From Paraburkholderia rhynchosiae (GTDB taxonomy: Bacteria; Pseudomonadota; Gammaproteobacteria; Burkholderiales; Burkholderiaceae): a stretch of 64,000 nt of DNA. Shown piece by piece: positions 43,482 to 52,596 of this stretch. A model generated the notes under the pieces. That model was not told the DNA's origin. It ran no database searches and was given only the letters and a program-made list of their open reading frames with translations. Numbering within the stretch: position 1 is the stretch's first letter; each line of letters begins with the position of its first letter. A program made the translations under genes and the position numbers. The stretch spans positions 1 to 64,000 of the forward strand of contig NZ_PNXY01000010.1 in NCBI RefSeq assembly GCF_002879865.1. The letters run 5' to 3'.

Positions 43482-45242
43482 TTATGACGAGACGCTGCCT
43501 GCCACCAGCGCCTCTTCCGGGCTCTTCGGCAGCACCACCCGGAACGTCGAGCCTTGCCCGACTTCGGAACGCACCTCGATACGCCCGCCCTGCTTCTTGA
43601 CGATGCCATACGATATCGACAAGCCGAGCCCCGTTCCCGTCCCCACAGGTTTCGTCGTGAAGAAGGGATCGAAGATCCGGTCGCGATGTTCGGGCTTGAT
43701 GCCCTGCCCCGTGTCTTCCACTTCGACCCATACGTTTGCTTTGTCGTGCCCCGTGCGCACGGTGATATGTCCACCTCCCTCGATGGCCTGCGCGGCGTTC
43801 ATCAGCAGATTCATGAAGACCTGATTGAGCTGCGAAGGAATGCACTCCAGTTCGGGAACCGCGCCGAATTCACGCCTGAGTTCGCCCTTGTATTTCAACT
43901 CGTTCCAGACAATGTTGATCGCCGTATCGAGATTGCTTTCGAGGTTGGCCCACTGCTTCTCCGCTTTATCCACATGCGAGAAGTCCTTCAGGCCTTGCAC
44001 GATGCGCTTGACCCGCTGCAAGCCCTCGACGGATTCCGACAGCAGCGTCCGGATGTCCTCGCGAAGATAGTCAATGTCGATATCGCGCTTCAGTTCGGCA
44101 AGCGCCGCCCGCGATTCCGCAATCAACTCGGCCTCGCTGCGCTCATAGGCGGCCAGCGCCGTCAACAGGTCCGCGACGTAGCGCTGCAGCGTACCGAGAT
44201 TGGCATTCACGAACCCGACCGGATTATTGATTTCATGCGCGACGCCCGCCGCGAGCTGCCCTATGGATGCGAGTTTCTCCGACTGCAATAACTGACTGTG
44301 CGCTTGCGCGAGTTCTCCGATCAATTCTTCCTGCCGCGCCTTTTCTTCACGCAGCGCGGAATACGCGCGAGCAAGCTGCCGCCTGTCGTCCTGAAACTGT
44401 TCGACCGCGCGCGCCATTTCGCTGATTTCATCGCATCCATTGAGGAGGCGCGAAGCGTCCTGCCCTTCGACCGCGTCGCCGAGCCGCAAGTTGCTGCTGA
44501 CCACTTCGAGCCGCGCCAGTACATGCTTGCCGAGAAACGCATGCGCCACGAGCCACGCAAAAAGCAGGCTGACTGCAACGAGCCCCGTAATCCAGCGCTC
44601 ATTGCGCGCGGATGTATCCGCGAGCCGCTGCACGGCCTGCTGGAAGTCCTGCGTGCAGCGATTCAATTGAAGTTCGGCCGATGCCACCATCGCGCTTGCT
44701 TGCTGACGCAGTCCGTCGCTGAAGGTGTCGTGTGGTTTGACGGCATGCGTGATGGGCCGCGCGACTGCGCTGCCATCGTTCGCCGGGTTCGATGCATGCG
44801 CGCCGGCCGCGCGCAAATCGCTTTCACGCAACTGCGCGACGATGTTCACGGTATTGCGGAACAACTGGCTTGCCTGATGCAAATCGAGCACGCTGATGTC
44901 GTCGTTGGCGGCGGCGAGCCGGTCCGAAACACGGTCGAAAACTTCCAGTTGCCTGAGGATGTCCGCGTAGCTCGCGCGCATCGCATCGAGCGACTCGGCG
45001 TTGGCAAGCCGCGACGCTTCGCGCTCGATCAGCAACGTGTGCTGCACCAGCGTATCGGCGGCCTGCATGCGCATAAGTTCGTCGGTGGCGAGCAGGTGCG
45101 TCTCGCTCGTCGCGACACGCAACGTATAAACGGCGGTCAGCCCGCTCATTGCAATCAGCAGCGTGAGCACAACCGTGGCCAGCGTGAATTGCCAGCGCAA
45201 TGAGCGCGACAACAGCTTTAAGCGTCTCGCCGCTAATCGCAT
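43482..45242 (-). CDS. Membrane sensor histidine kinase with large periplasmic domain
   Basis: The ATG at 45242 has GGGAG about eight bases upstream; a longer in-frame start at 45347 would overlap the preceding gene. The 586 residues comprise TM1 at about 20-42, a mostly helical periplasmic domain 43-216, TM2 at about 217-237, a HAMP-like linker, a coiled coil (about 285-325), then HisKA with His336 in GVAHEINNP and an HATPase ([36 protein letters not shown]). It lies 31 bases after a periplasmic binding-protein gene, an arrangement like TorT-TorS or LuxP-LuxQ, so it probably reads the state of that protein. It has no receiver domain. Confidence 0.9.
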   Translation of the reverse strand: MRLAARRLKLLSRSLRWQFTLATVVLTLLIAMSGLTAVYTLRVATSETHLLATDELMRMQAADTLVQHTLLIEREASRLANAESLDAMRASYADILRQLEVFDRVSDRLAAANDDISVLDLHQASQLFRNTVNIVAQLRESDLRAAGAHASNPANDGSAVARPITHAVKPHDTFSDGLRQQASAMVASAELQLNRCTQDFQQAVQRLADTSARNERWITGLVAVSLLFAWLVAHAFLGKHVLARLEVVSSNLRLGDAVEGQDASRLLNGCDEISEMARAVEQFQDDRRQLARAYSALREEKARQEELIGELAQAHSQLLQSEKLASIGQLAAGVAHEINNPVGFVNANLGTLQRYVADLLTALAAYERSEAELIAESRAALAELKRDIDIDYLREDIRTLLSESVEGLQRVKRIVQGLKDFSHVDKAEKQWANLESNLDTAINIVWNELKYKGELRREFGAVPELECIPSQLNQVFMNLLMNAAQAIEGGGHITVRTGHDKANVWVEVEDTGQGIKPEHRDRIFDPFFTTKPVGTGTGLGLSISYGIVKKQGGRIEVRSEVGQGSTFRVVLPKSPEEALVAGSVSS

Positions 45243-45273
45243 GCGGCGGCTCCCGGTGCATTCGCCATGGCCT

Positions 45274-46425
45274 CTATCGCTTCCAGATACTGCGGTAAAT
45301 GTTTCGATAGCCGTTGTTGGGGTCGTATTGACCCTGCAATCCGCCATCGAAGTGAATGTTGGCCGCCGTCACCAGATGAACCGGCGACACATAACCCGTA
45401 ACCGGCTGATGCGCGAGCAGCCGATTCGTTTCGTCGACCAGTTGCCAGCCCTGAAAATTGAGCGGCTCGGCAACCGTGCCGGTCTGGAACGTGCCCGCCT
45501 GGATGCGCAGGAAAGCGGCCGCGCTGCCGTCGCCGGCGGACAGCAAGCTCAGGCCGCGGCCCATATTGCCGGCGCGGGTCAATGCGGGTGTCGCGTAGTC
45601 GAAATAGATGTCGTTGATCGCGAGCGCGTAATTCCAGCTTTTGCCGTATTGCGCAAGTAGTTCGTCCGTGACCGCGGGCATCTGTTCCGCGCTGTTTGAA
45701 ATCGCCACGTTGCGCACGGCAAGCAGGCGGCAATCACCGCACGCGCGAATCACCTCGAGCATCGCATCGGTCTTCGCTTTGGCGATCTGGAAATTGCCGT
45801 CGGTAAACACCACGACGCCGGCACGCGCGCCCGACTGGATCACTGCGGCCATCGCCGTAATGCGGGCAACGTCCAGCGGATTTGTCGAAACGTTCATTGC
45901 GACCGGACTGTTCGCCATCGCGCCCGCGAGCGGACCGACATGCCAGCCGACGAGCGGAATCTTGCGCGCGGCGAACGGCAGCAAGTCGGGCTTCATGTCG
46001 CCCGCGTCCACGCCGACGAGAATCGCGCCGTCCGGTTGCAGCGCGAGTGCGGCAGCCACGGCCTTGCTGCGGCCCGCAGCGGTCCCGCGCGCGTCGTAGA
46101 CCCTCGTGTTCCAGCCGATCGCGTTGGCGGCTTCCTTGATGCCTTTGGCGACGCCCAGCACGCCGCCGTTGCGCAGGTCCTCGCTGATGATCGCGATGGT
46201 CGCGCCCGGCACCGCAGCCGGACCCGACGTCGGGCCGCTCCAGCGCGACGCGGGCTCGCTCGCGCGGTCGACGGCGCGCTGCATCGCGGCGAGGTTCAGT
46301 GCCGCGACGTTCAGTGTCGCGTTCGCAGGATTTGACGTCTGCGGCGCCGTCTGCCCCCATGCGGGGCGGATGCAGAGCCCACAGAGCACGAGCATGGCAG
46401 CCGTGAACCCAAGGCCTGAACGCAT
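45274..46425 (-). CDS. Periplasmic sugar/TMAO-type substrate-binding protein (type I fold)
   Basis: The ATG at 46425 is five bases after GGGAGG; in-frame starts further upstream add a non-signal extension. The 383 residues include a signal peptide cleaved near residue 24 (RPAWG-Q). The mature part is a Peripla_BP_4 fold: IAIISEDLRNGGVLGVAKGIKEAANAIGWNTRVYDARG, LQPDGAILVGVD, PLVGWHVGP, VVVFTDGNFQIAKAKTDAMLEVI and a final INDIYFDYATPAL hinge strand. No ABC permease or ATPase genes are nearby. Being first in a two-gene unit with a histidine kinase suggests sensing rather than uptake. Confidence 0.85.
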   Translation of the reverse strand: MRSGLGFTAAMLVLCGLCIRPAWGQTAPQTSNPANATLNVAALNLAAMQRAVDRASEPASRWSGPTSGPAAVPGATIAIISEDLRNGGVLGVAKGIKEAANAIGWNTRVYDARGTAAGRSKAVAAALALQPDGAILVGVDAGDMKPDLLPFAARKIPLVGWHVGPLAGAMANSPVAMNVSTNPLDVARITAMAAVIQSGARAGVVVFTDGNFQIAKAKTDAMLEVIRACGDCRLLAVRNVAISNSAEQMPAVTDELLAQYGKSWNYALAINDIYFDYATPALTRAGNMGRGLSLLSAGDGSAAAFLRIQAGTFQTGTVAEPLNFQGWQLVDETNRLLAHQPVTGYVSPVHLVTAANIHFDGGLQGQYDPNNGYRNIYRSIWKR

Positions 46426-46784
46426 GAATCCTCCCGATATGCTAAACACCATGGCCGGCGCGCGGCCCACGAACTGGAAAGTGTGCGAGGCGCACCCTAC
46501 TGGCGAGATGTCGCTCTTTCCTCTGTTTACGGCGGATTCGCGCAGCGCTTGATACACGGCGCATTACGGGAAACCCTCCTGTGGGGAAATTCCGGCAAAT
46601 CAAGCATCACGCCCGCACGCTCCCTCGCGGCTTTATGCATTTTGGCCCAGGGTAAATACCGCTCCGCGCCGGCAGCTTACGCTCCGTTATTCACTCATGG
46701 CAGCGACGCCGGCCTGAAACGTTTTTCCGCTCATGTGTCCGACGATCCCACGCTGCGCGCTTTGTCATTTCACGGGCCTTTTCG
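46426..46784. other. Divergent promoter region of the two kinase operons
   Basis: About 360 bases separate the binding-protein start (minus) from the PAS kinase start (plus). No gene, palindrome longer than six bases or terminator was seen. Both operons must start here, which supports joint control. Confidence 0.45.
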
Positions 46785-48203
46785 GTGAAAACCAAACTGT
46801 CGGAAGCTATTGTCGAGCGGGTGAATTGCGGTGTTTTCACGGTGGATCGCGAGTTGCGCATCCTCATGTGGAATCGCTTCATGCAATCTCATAGCGGACG
46901 TTCGGCCGAGTCCGTGGTGGGCATGAATCTGCTCGACGCCTTTCCGGAATTGCCGAGGCAGTGGCTGAGCAGAAAGATCGAGGGCGTGTTCGTGCTCGGC
47001 ACGCCTGCGTACTCGTCATGGGAGCATCGCCCGTATCTGTTCCGTTTCGAGCATTCGCGTCCGATCACCGGCACGATCGACGCGATGCGTCAGGACTGCA
47101 GCTTTATTCCAATTGAAGACGAACAGGGTGAAGTCGCCGCGGTCGGCATCGCGATTGTCGATACCACCGATGTCTGCATCGCCTACGGCGAGCTTCAGGA
47201 GCGCGAAAAGACGGTCTCCAGCGCGTTGGCCGAACTGACCGTGCGCAACAAACAGCTAACGTCGCTTAATGAAGCCCTCGCGCATGCGCATCAGCAGTTG
47301 CTGCAATCGGAAAAGCTGGCCGCCATCGGTCAACTCGCGGCAGGCGTCGCGCATGAAATCAACAATCCGGTCGGCTTCGTGCTGTCGAATCTGAATACGC
47401 TCGACGGCTACGTTAAAACGCTGATCCGCTATGCCGCTGACACGGAGCGCCTGGTGAGCGACGCCGCGCCCTCGCTCAAGAACGACATCCGGGTGCTCGC
47501 CGAGCAGGCGGACCTCGAGTATCTGCTTGCTGACGCGCCGACGCTCGTGCATGAATCAAAGGAAGGACTCGCGCGCGTGCGTACCATCGTGGTCGATTTG
47601 CGGGACTTCTCGCGCATCGACAGCACACATGTGTGGGAGCTTGCGGACATTCATCGCTGCATCGAGTCGACGCTGAACATCGTCCACAACGAAGTGAAGT
47701 ACTGCGCCCATCTCGTGCGCGAATATGCGGAGATACCGTTCGTGCGCTGCATCCCCTCGCAGATCAGCCAGGTGGTGTTGAATCTCGTTGTGAATGCCGC
47801 GCAGGCTTATGGCGCCAATCACGAACAGCACGGCGCTCCGCGCGGCACGATTACCGTGCGCACCGGTATGGATCGCGCCGATCCATCACGCGTGTGGCTC
47901 GAAATTGCCGATGCGGGATGCGGCATCCCGCCCGAACATCTGAAACGTATTTTCGATCCGTTCTTTACGACTAAACCGGTTGGCCAGGGGACCGGCCTCG
48001 GTTTGTCGGTGACTTATGGAATCGTCAACGCACATCGCGGCACGATTTCCGTGGTCAGCACCGTCGGTCAGGGCACGACGTTCCGCGTCACGCTGCCGGT
48101 CGACGGGTCCTTAATTGAAGAAGCCAGTAATGCCGAAGCGCACACGCAAACCGGCCCGCTGGATGAAATCGTGCTGCCGGCGCAGTTGCCGGCCGCCACA
48201 TGA
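46785..48203 (+). CDS. Soluble PAS-domain sensor histidine kinase
   Basis: The start is GTG at 46785, giving 472 residues without membrane segments. A PAS domain spans about 5-128 ([38 protein letters not shown]). A coiled linker follows, then HisKA with His190 in GVAHEINNP and an HATPase ([37 protein letters not shown]). The kinase core is strongly similar to that of the divergent membrane kinase, including [25 protein letters not shown], so the two are paralogues. It heads a four-gene unit with CheY, CheC and a degenerate HD-GYP response regulator. Confidence 0.9.
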   Translation: MKTKLSEAIVERVNCGVFTVDRELRILMWNRFMQSHSGRSAESVVGMNLLDAFPELPRQWLSRKIEGVFVLGTPAYSSWEHRPYLFRFEHSRPITGTIDAMRQDCSFIPIEDEQGEVAAVGIAIVDTTDVCIAYGELQEREKTVSSALAELTVRNKQLTSLNEALAHAHQQLLQSEKLAAIGQLAAGVAHEINNPVGFVLSNLNTLDGYVKTLIRYAADTERLVSDAAPSLKNDIRVLAEQADLEYLLADAPTLVHESKEGLARVRTIVVDLRDFSRIDSTHVWELADIHRCIESTLNIVHNEVKYCAHLVREYAEIPFVRCIPSQISQVVLNLVVNAAQAYGANHEQHGAPRGTITVRTGMDRADPSRVWLEIADAGCGIPPEHLKRIFDPFFTTKPVGQGTGLGLSVTYGIVNAHRGTISVVSTVGQGTTFRVTLPVDGSLIEEASNAEAHTQTGPLDEIVLPAQLPAAT

Positions 48204-48212
48204 GGTAGCGCT

Positions 48213-48581
48213 ATGCCATTGCCCGTACTTGTTGTCGACGATTCGGCACTCGCCCGAAAACTATTGATCCGCTCGCTGCCCGAGGACTGGGACATCGAGA
48301 TTACCCAGGCGTCCGACGGAGCCGCCGCGCTCGATCTTTATCGCGCCGGCAAGGGCGCGGTGATGTTTCTCGATCTGACCATGCCGGTGATGAACGGCTT
48401 CCAGGTGCTTGAAGCGATTCAGCACGAGGGGCTCGACACATTCGTGATCGTCGTATCGGCGGACGTGCAGTCCGGCGCGATCGAACGCGCGAAGGCGCTC
48501 GGCGCGATCGGCTTCATTTCCAAGCCCGTATCGCCCGAAGCGATTCGCCCGATTCTCGCGGAGTATGGTCTCCATGAATGA
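48213..48581 (+). CDS. Stand-alone CheY-like receiver protein
   Basis: The protein has 122 residues, a single receiver domain: acidic pair VVDDS (Asp9/Asp10), phospho-acceptor Asp54 in MFLDLTMP, the conserved Thr/Ser position in VIVVSADVQ and Lys in ISKPVSPE. It starts nine bases after the PAS kinase. Its last codons overlap the start of cheC. A kinase-receiver-phosphatase order suggests that the PAS kinase phosphorylates it and CheC dephosphorylates it. Confidence 0.92.
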   Translation: MPLPVLVVDDSALARKLLIRSLPEDWDIEITQASDGAAALDLYRAGKGAVMFLDLTMPVMNGFQVLEAIQHEGLDTFVIVVSADVQSGAIERAKALGAIGFISKPVSPEAIRPILAEYGLHE

Positions 48582-49176
48582 ACAATTTCTGAGCGAAGAC
48601 CAGCGCGACGCGTTGCAGGAAATCTGCAATGTCGGCATGGGCAAGGCCGCGGCCGCGTTGGCAAAACTGCTGGGCGCATTCGTGACGCTCTCGGTGCCGG
48701 ACATCAGGCTCGTCGGCATCGAGCAATTGCGCGTCGCGTTGAGCGCACAGGGCGATAGTCAATTGCGCCCCGTGCGCCAGGCGTTTCAATCCGACATATC
48801 CGGCGAGGCCATTGTGCTGGTCGGAAAGGACGGCCAGCGCGAACTGCAACAGCTGATGGGCCATGAAGTCGGCAAGCCCGACGCCGAAGTGGAGGTGTTG
48901 TGCGACATCACGAACCTGCTGGTCGGCGCATGCGTGCAAAGCGTGTTCGAACAGCTCGGGCGGCACATCTGTTTCTCGCAGCCCACGCTATTGCCGCGTG
49001 CCGCGCAGAAACAGGATGGCTTGCTGCCCGGCGGCCGGTGGGACATCGCGCTCCTGCTGGAAATTCACTTCACGCTGGAGGAAGGCGGCTTTGGCGCGCG
49101 CATGGTGTTGTTGCTGCCCGATGCGGCCATCCGCGGAATGAAAGAAGCCCTCGACCACTTTCTCGAAGCGCTGTAG
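48574..49176 (+). CDS. cheC: CheC-family CheY-P phosphatase
   Basis: The start is taken at 48574, which overlaps the cheY stop by eight bases; the ATG at 48565 is too close to GGAG. The 200 residues carry both active-site repeats of the CheC family: EICNVGMGKAAAAL (about residues 13-26) and DITNLLVGACV (about 108-118), each with the acidic residue and Asn used for phosphatase chemistry. In Bacillus and Thermotoga CheC acts with CheD on CheY-P. No cheD is visible here. Presence next to a stand-alone CheY implies signal decay is built into this pathway. Confidence 0.85.
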   Translation: MNEQFLSEDQRDALQEICNVGMGKAAAALAKLLGAFVTLSVPDIRLVGIEQLRVALSAQGDSQLRPVRQAFQSDISGEAIVLVGKDGQRELQQLMGHEVGKPDAEVEVLCDITNLLVGACVQSVFEQLGRHICFSQPTLLPRAAQKQDGLLPGGRWDIALLLEIHFTLEEGGFGARMVLLLPDAAIRGMKEALDHFLEAL

Positions 49177-49232
49177 TCCGGGCCAATGACGCAGTGCGCG
49201 CTGTGACGCGAAAATAATCCACGAGGATAACC

Positions 49233-50654
49233 ATGTCTGAACTTCAGGCAAACGGCAATTCGACGAACCCCGCTGGCGCACCGCTTGCATCTTCCGATGC
49301 GGCCAATGCAGCCAATGCAGCCGTTGATACAGCCGCACCGCCCGTTCCCACGCTCTTACTGGTGGACGACGAGCCGGGCGTGATCTCGTCGCTCAAGCGC
49401 CTGCTGCGCCCGTTGAAATACGAGGTGCTCAGTGCGAACAGCGGCGCGGCGGCGCTTACGCTGCTCGAATCGGCGCACGTCGACGTAATCGTTTCCGACA
49501 TGCGGATGCCAAACATGGATGGCGCCGAATTCCTGTCGCGCTCGCGAAGCCTCGCGCCCGATACGATCCGCATTCTGCTCACCGGCTATTCCGAGGTCGA
49601 TGCAGTCGTGCGCGCGGTCAACGAAGGCCACGTTTATCACTATCTGCACAAACCGTGGGACGACCAGGATCTGCTGCTCACCATCCAGCGGGCGCTTGAA
49701 CAACTCGGCCTGCAACGCAAGGCCGAACGTCTGACCGCACTGTTGCAGGAGCAGAACGAAAAGCTGTCGTGCTTTAATCAGGAGTTGGAGCGCGAGGTTC
49801 ATGCGCGCACCGAAGAAATCCGCCAAACGGTGATGTTTCTCGAAGGCGCGCAGCACGACCTCAAGAGTAACTTCCTCACGATGGTCAAGGTCTGCGCGAA
49901 CATGGTCGAGATGCGCTGCGGCCTGCCCGGTCATTCGGCGCGAATCGGCGAGACGGCACGACAGCTAGGCGCCGCGCTCGGCTTAAGCGATTACGCGTGC
50001 AACGAACTTCTGATGGCGGGTTTGCTGCACGGCATCGGCAAGCTCTTTCTACCGGATGCCTTATTGAAGACGCCGGTCGCCAAGCTGCAGCCGCACGAAG
50101 CGAAGCTGTATCAGCTGCATCCGTTGCATGGGCAAATGGCGCTCACGCCCGTCTCGCAACTGAGCGCCGTGCAGACCATGATCCGCCATCAGTATGAGCG
50201 TTACGATGGACGCGGCACGCCCGATGGCCTCGTCGGCGGATTGATTCCGTTGGGCGCTCGCGTGCTCGCGTTGGCGCGCGACGCGGAAGATTTGCGCATC
50301 GGTGTGATTGCGCCGCAAAAGATGAACGATGCGCAGATCATCTCGACGGTGCGCGCGCAAACGGGTATTCGCTACGATCCAGCGATTGCCGAGAAGTACA
50401 TCGAGTTGCTGACAAAGCACGCCGAATTGACGCCGGAAGGCGTGCCCGATCGCGTGGATGCCTCGCATCTGAAGGAAGGCATGAAACTCGCGGACGATTT
50501 GCGCACGTCGGGCGGCACGCTGCTCATGACAAAGGGCAAGGTACTTTCTGCCGAACAGGTCACCCAGATCCGGCGCTTTGAAATACACGAAGGCGAGCCG
50601 TTCGTGATTCTCGTCGAACGCGCGGCGGAGGCGCGCAAGGCGGAAGCCGCCTGA
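49233..50654 (+). CDS. Response regulator with degenerate HD-GYP-like output domain
   Basis: The protein has 473 residues. The receiver domain is intact (LLLVDDEPG, phospho-acceptor Asp89 in VSDMRMPN, HYLHKPW). A coiled segment (about 155-205) leads into an HD-GYP-type fold (about 205-400): GHSARIGETARQLG, then LLHGIGKLFLPDALL in place of LLHDIGK, IRHQYERYDGRGTPDGL in place of HHERxDGxGYPDGL, and LALARDAEDL in place of the usual DxxDAL segment. The metal-binding Asp and the GYP tyrosine are lost, so c-di-GMP hydrolysis is unlikely. It may bind the nucleotide or a partner protein instead. It closes the PAS kinase operon. Confidence 0.87.
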   Translation: MSELQANGNSTNPAGAPLASSDAANAANAAVDTAAPPVPTLLLVDDEPGVISSLKRLLRPLKYEVLSANSGAAALTLLESAHVDVIVSDMRMPNMDGAEFLSRSRSLAPDTIRILLTGYSEVDAVVRAVNEGHVYHYLHKPWDDQDLLLTIQRALEQLGLQRKAERLTALLQEQNEKLSCFNQELEREVHARTEEIRQTVMFLEGAQHDLKSNFLTMVKVCANMVEMRCGLPGHSARIGETARQLGAALGLSDYACNELLMAGLLHGIGKLFLPDALLKTPVAKLQPHEAKLYQLHPLHGQMALTPVSQLSAVQTMIRHQYERYDGRGTPDGLVGGLIPLGARVLALARDAEDLRIGVIAPQKMNDAQIISTVRAQTGIRYDPAIAEKYIELLTKHAELTPEGVPDRVDASHLKEGMKLADDLRTSGGTLLMTKGKVLSAEQVTQIRRFEIHEGEPFVILVERAAEARKAEAA

Positions 50655-50677
50655 GTTGGCGACCTGCGTCGCTCAAC

Positions 50678-51163
50678 TCATCGTTCGCGTCTACCGCGGT
50701 AGAGCGCGGCGGCCGCGAAGCCCGCTGCAAGCGCGGCATAAACGTAGAACATCGAGCGCCCGGAGAGATGGGCTTCAAATCCGGGCGTGAGGCGTTCAGG
50801 CACCGCATGATAGTCGACGACATAGGCGACAGCCGCCGTCGTCCCTGCGCTCGCCACGACTTCCGCGATGCCGGGAGGCCGTCGCATGTGGCATTGCCAG
50901 CGGTCCAATAATCCTTCGAACAGCACGCCCCAGAATATCGCCGACGCCTGATGGATCGCGAGACCCGTGAGTGTGAAGCGCGCGCTCAAACCCGTTTCGC
51001 TGAACGCGCGGCGCGGCCACAAGCAATGCGTTACCGCGTTGAGCGGCGCGTAGGGGGTGCTGCCGTCGTTGCGCGCCCGCGCGCCCGCAGTGATGGCGGC
51101 GGCGGCGCCCGCCGCGGTGCCCGACATCATTGCGCGGCATACAAGATTGGCGAGACGGTTCAT
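50678..51163 (-). CDS. Small polytopic membrane protein of unknown function
   Basis: The ATG at 51163 follows GAGGAG. The 161 residues have about four hydrophobic segments (MMSGTAAGAAAAITAGA, LTGLAIHQASAIFWGVLF, VVASAGTTAAVAYVVDY, MFYVYAALAAGFAAAALY) and a conserved-looking DYHAVPERLTPGFE between the last two. No named family is recognised. It starts 11 bases after the end of the preceding 102-residue gene on the same strand. Confidence 0.7.
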   Translation of the reverse strand: MNRLANLVCRAMMSGTAAGAAAAITAGARARNDGSTPYAPLNAVTHCLWPRRAFSETGLSARFTLTGLAIHQASAIFWGVLFEGLLDRWQCHMRRPPGIAEVVASAGTTAAVAYVVDYHAVPERLTPGFEAHLSGRSMFYVYAALAAGFAAAALYRGRRER

Positions 51164-51174
51164 CAGCTTTCTCC

Positions 51175-51483
51175 TCAGCTTTGCCCGGTTCCCCGCGCTG
51201 AATCCTCGAGGCCGCTGCCGGGTTGGCATCGCTCGACCAGATAACAGCCGCGCTCCACGCCGTCGCGCAATGCCTCGGCTTGTGTCGTCCATTCCGGCGT
51301 GACCGTTTCGACAGCAGGCAATGCGAACGGCTTGCCATCCACGGACGCCGCAATCTCCGGAATCCATGCGCCCCGGTCGTTCTGCTTCGCACTGACGACG
51401 ATGTCCACGCCGCGATGCATGACACGCAGCGTGCCGTCGCTTTGCGTGTCGATGTCCGTGCTGTGGGATTGCCTGTCTGTCAT
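51175..51483 (-). CDS. Hypothetical small soluble protein
   Basis: The protein has 102 residues with an ordered central part (GTLRVMHRGVDIVVSAKQNDRGAWIPEIAASVDG and TPEWTTQAEALRDGVERGCYLVE) and flexible ends. It looks like a small alpha/beta protein of the kind often encoded beside Burkholderia membrane proteins, but no function is known. The ATG at 51483 lies beside GGAGGCG upstream. It forms a pair with the downstream membrane protein. Confidence 0.65.
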   Translation of the reverse strand: MTDRQSHSTDIDTQSDGTLRVMHRGVDIVVSAKQNDRGAWIPEIAASVDGKPFALPAVETVTPEWTTQAEALRDGVERGCYLVERCQPGSGLEDSARGTGQS

Positions 51484-51644
51484 GCGCGCCTCCGAATGCG
51501 TTTGCTGTTTGCCGTTTGCCCGATGGGTTTGCGAAATGCGTTGTGTCCGCTACGCGGAACGCAGCAACGCATGTGCCGCGCGATGGCACGTGCATTGCTG
51601 GCGCGCATGTTTAAACTCTGACGTTAAGCCATTCGAGCATCGAC

Positions 51645-52553
51645 GTGAAAAGCAGAACTGGCCACATTCATATAGGCATTTCCGGCTGGCGCTACAAAGG
51701 ATGGCGCGGCACGTTCTATCCCAAGGGATTGAAGCAGGCGACCGAATTGCAGTACGCGTCGGGCCTGATGCAGACCATCGAAGTCAACGGCACGCATTAC
51801 AGCCTGCAATCGCTCGACAGTTGGCAGCACTGGTACGCCGAAACGCCGCCGGGTTTTGTCTTCAGCGTGAAAGGCGCGCGCTATCTGACTCATCTTCTGC
51901 GCTTTCGTGACGAGACCGCTACCGTCGCCTGCGCAAATTTTTTCGCGCAAGGACTGCTGGCGCTGAACGACAAACTTGGGCCGATACTGTGGCAATTCCC
52001 ACCGTCGTTGCGTTTCGATCCCGAACACATGGAGCGTTTCCTGAGCTTGCTGCCGCGCGACACGGAAGCGGCTTTGTCGCTCGCCCAACAACACGACAAG
52101 CGGGTCAAGACGCCGTACCTCGCAATCGACCGCAAGCGCAAATTGCGTCACGCGGTGGAAGTGCGTCATGACAGCTTCGTTGATCCCGCGTTCGTGAAGC
52201 TGCTTCGACGCCACAAGGTCGCGCTCGTCGTGTCCGATTCGACGGAAGCCTGGCCGCAGTTCGAAGACCTCACCGCAGGTTTTGTTTATATGCGGCTGCA
52301 TGGCACGGAGACCAAATATTCCGGCGAGTATTCGGATGCGTCGCTGGAACGCTGGGCCAGCAGAATCGAGTCGTGGAGCCGCGGTTCGCAGCCCGCCGAT
52401 GCACGGCTCGCCGCGCCAGGTTTGCAGCCGCCACGTGCGCAAACGCGTGACGTCTATTGCTATTTCGATAACGACGCAAAAACGCATGCGCCGTTCGATG
52501 CACAACGGCTGATGGAGCGACTCGGGTTGCATGCGCACCAGGCGGCTGCCTGA
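51645..52553 (+). CDS. DUF72-domain (TIM-barrel) protein
   Basis: The start is GTG at 51645, giving 302 residues. IHIGISGWRYKGWRGTFYPKGL, FSVKGARYLTH, LGPILWQFPPSLRFD, HAVEVRHDSF and YMRLHGTETKYSGEYSD are the DUF72/YecE signature blocks. The family forms a TIM-barrel; biochemical roles are not settled, though an Fe-S or nuclease function has been suggested for some members. It is a single gene convergent with the UdgX gene. Confidence 0.9.
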   Translation: MKSRTGHIHIGISGWRYKGWRGTFYPKGLKQATELQYASGLMQTIEVNGTHYSLQSLDSWQHWYAETPPGFVFSVKGARYLTHLLRFRDETATVACANFFAQGLLALNDKLGPILWQFPPSLRFDPEHMERFLSLLPRDTEAALSLAQQHDKRVKTPYLAIDRKRKLRHAVEVRHDSFVDPAFVKLLRRHKVALVVSDSTEAWPQFEDLTAGFVYMRLHGTETKYSGEYSDASLERWASRIESWSRGSQPADARLAAPGLQPPRAQTRDVYCYFDNDAKTHAPFDAQRLMERLGLHAHQAAA

Positions 52554-52596
52554 ACCTATTCATGCGCGGCTCATGCATGCTGTCGGCTTCTTGCCC

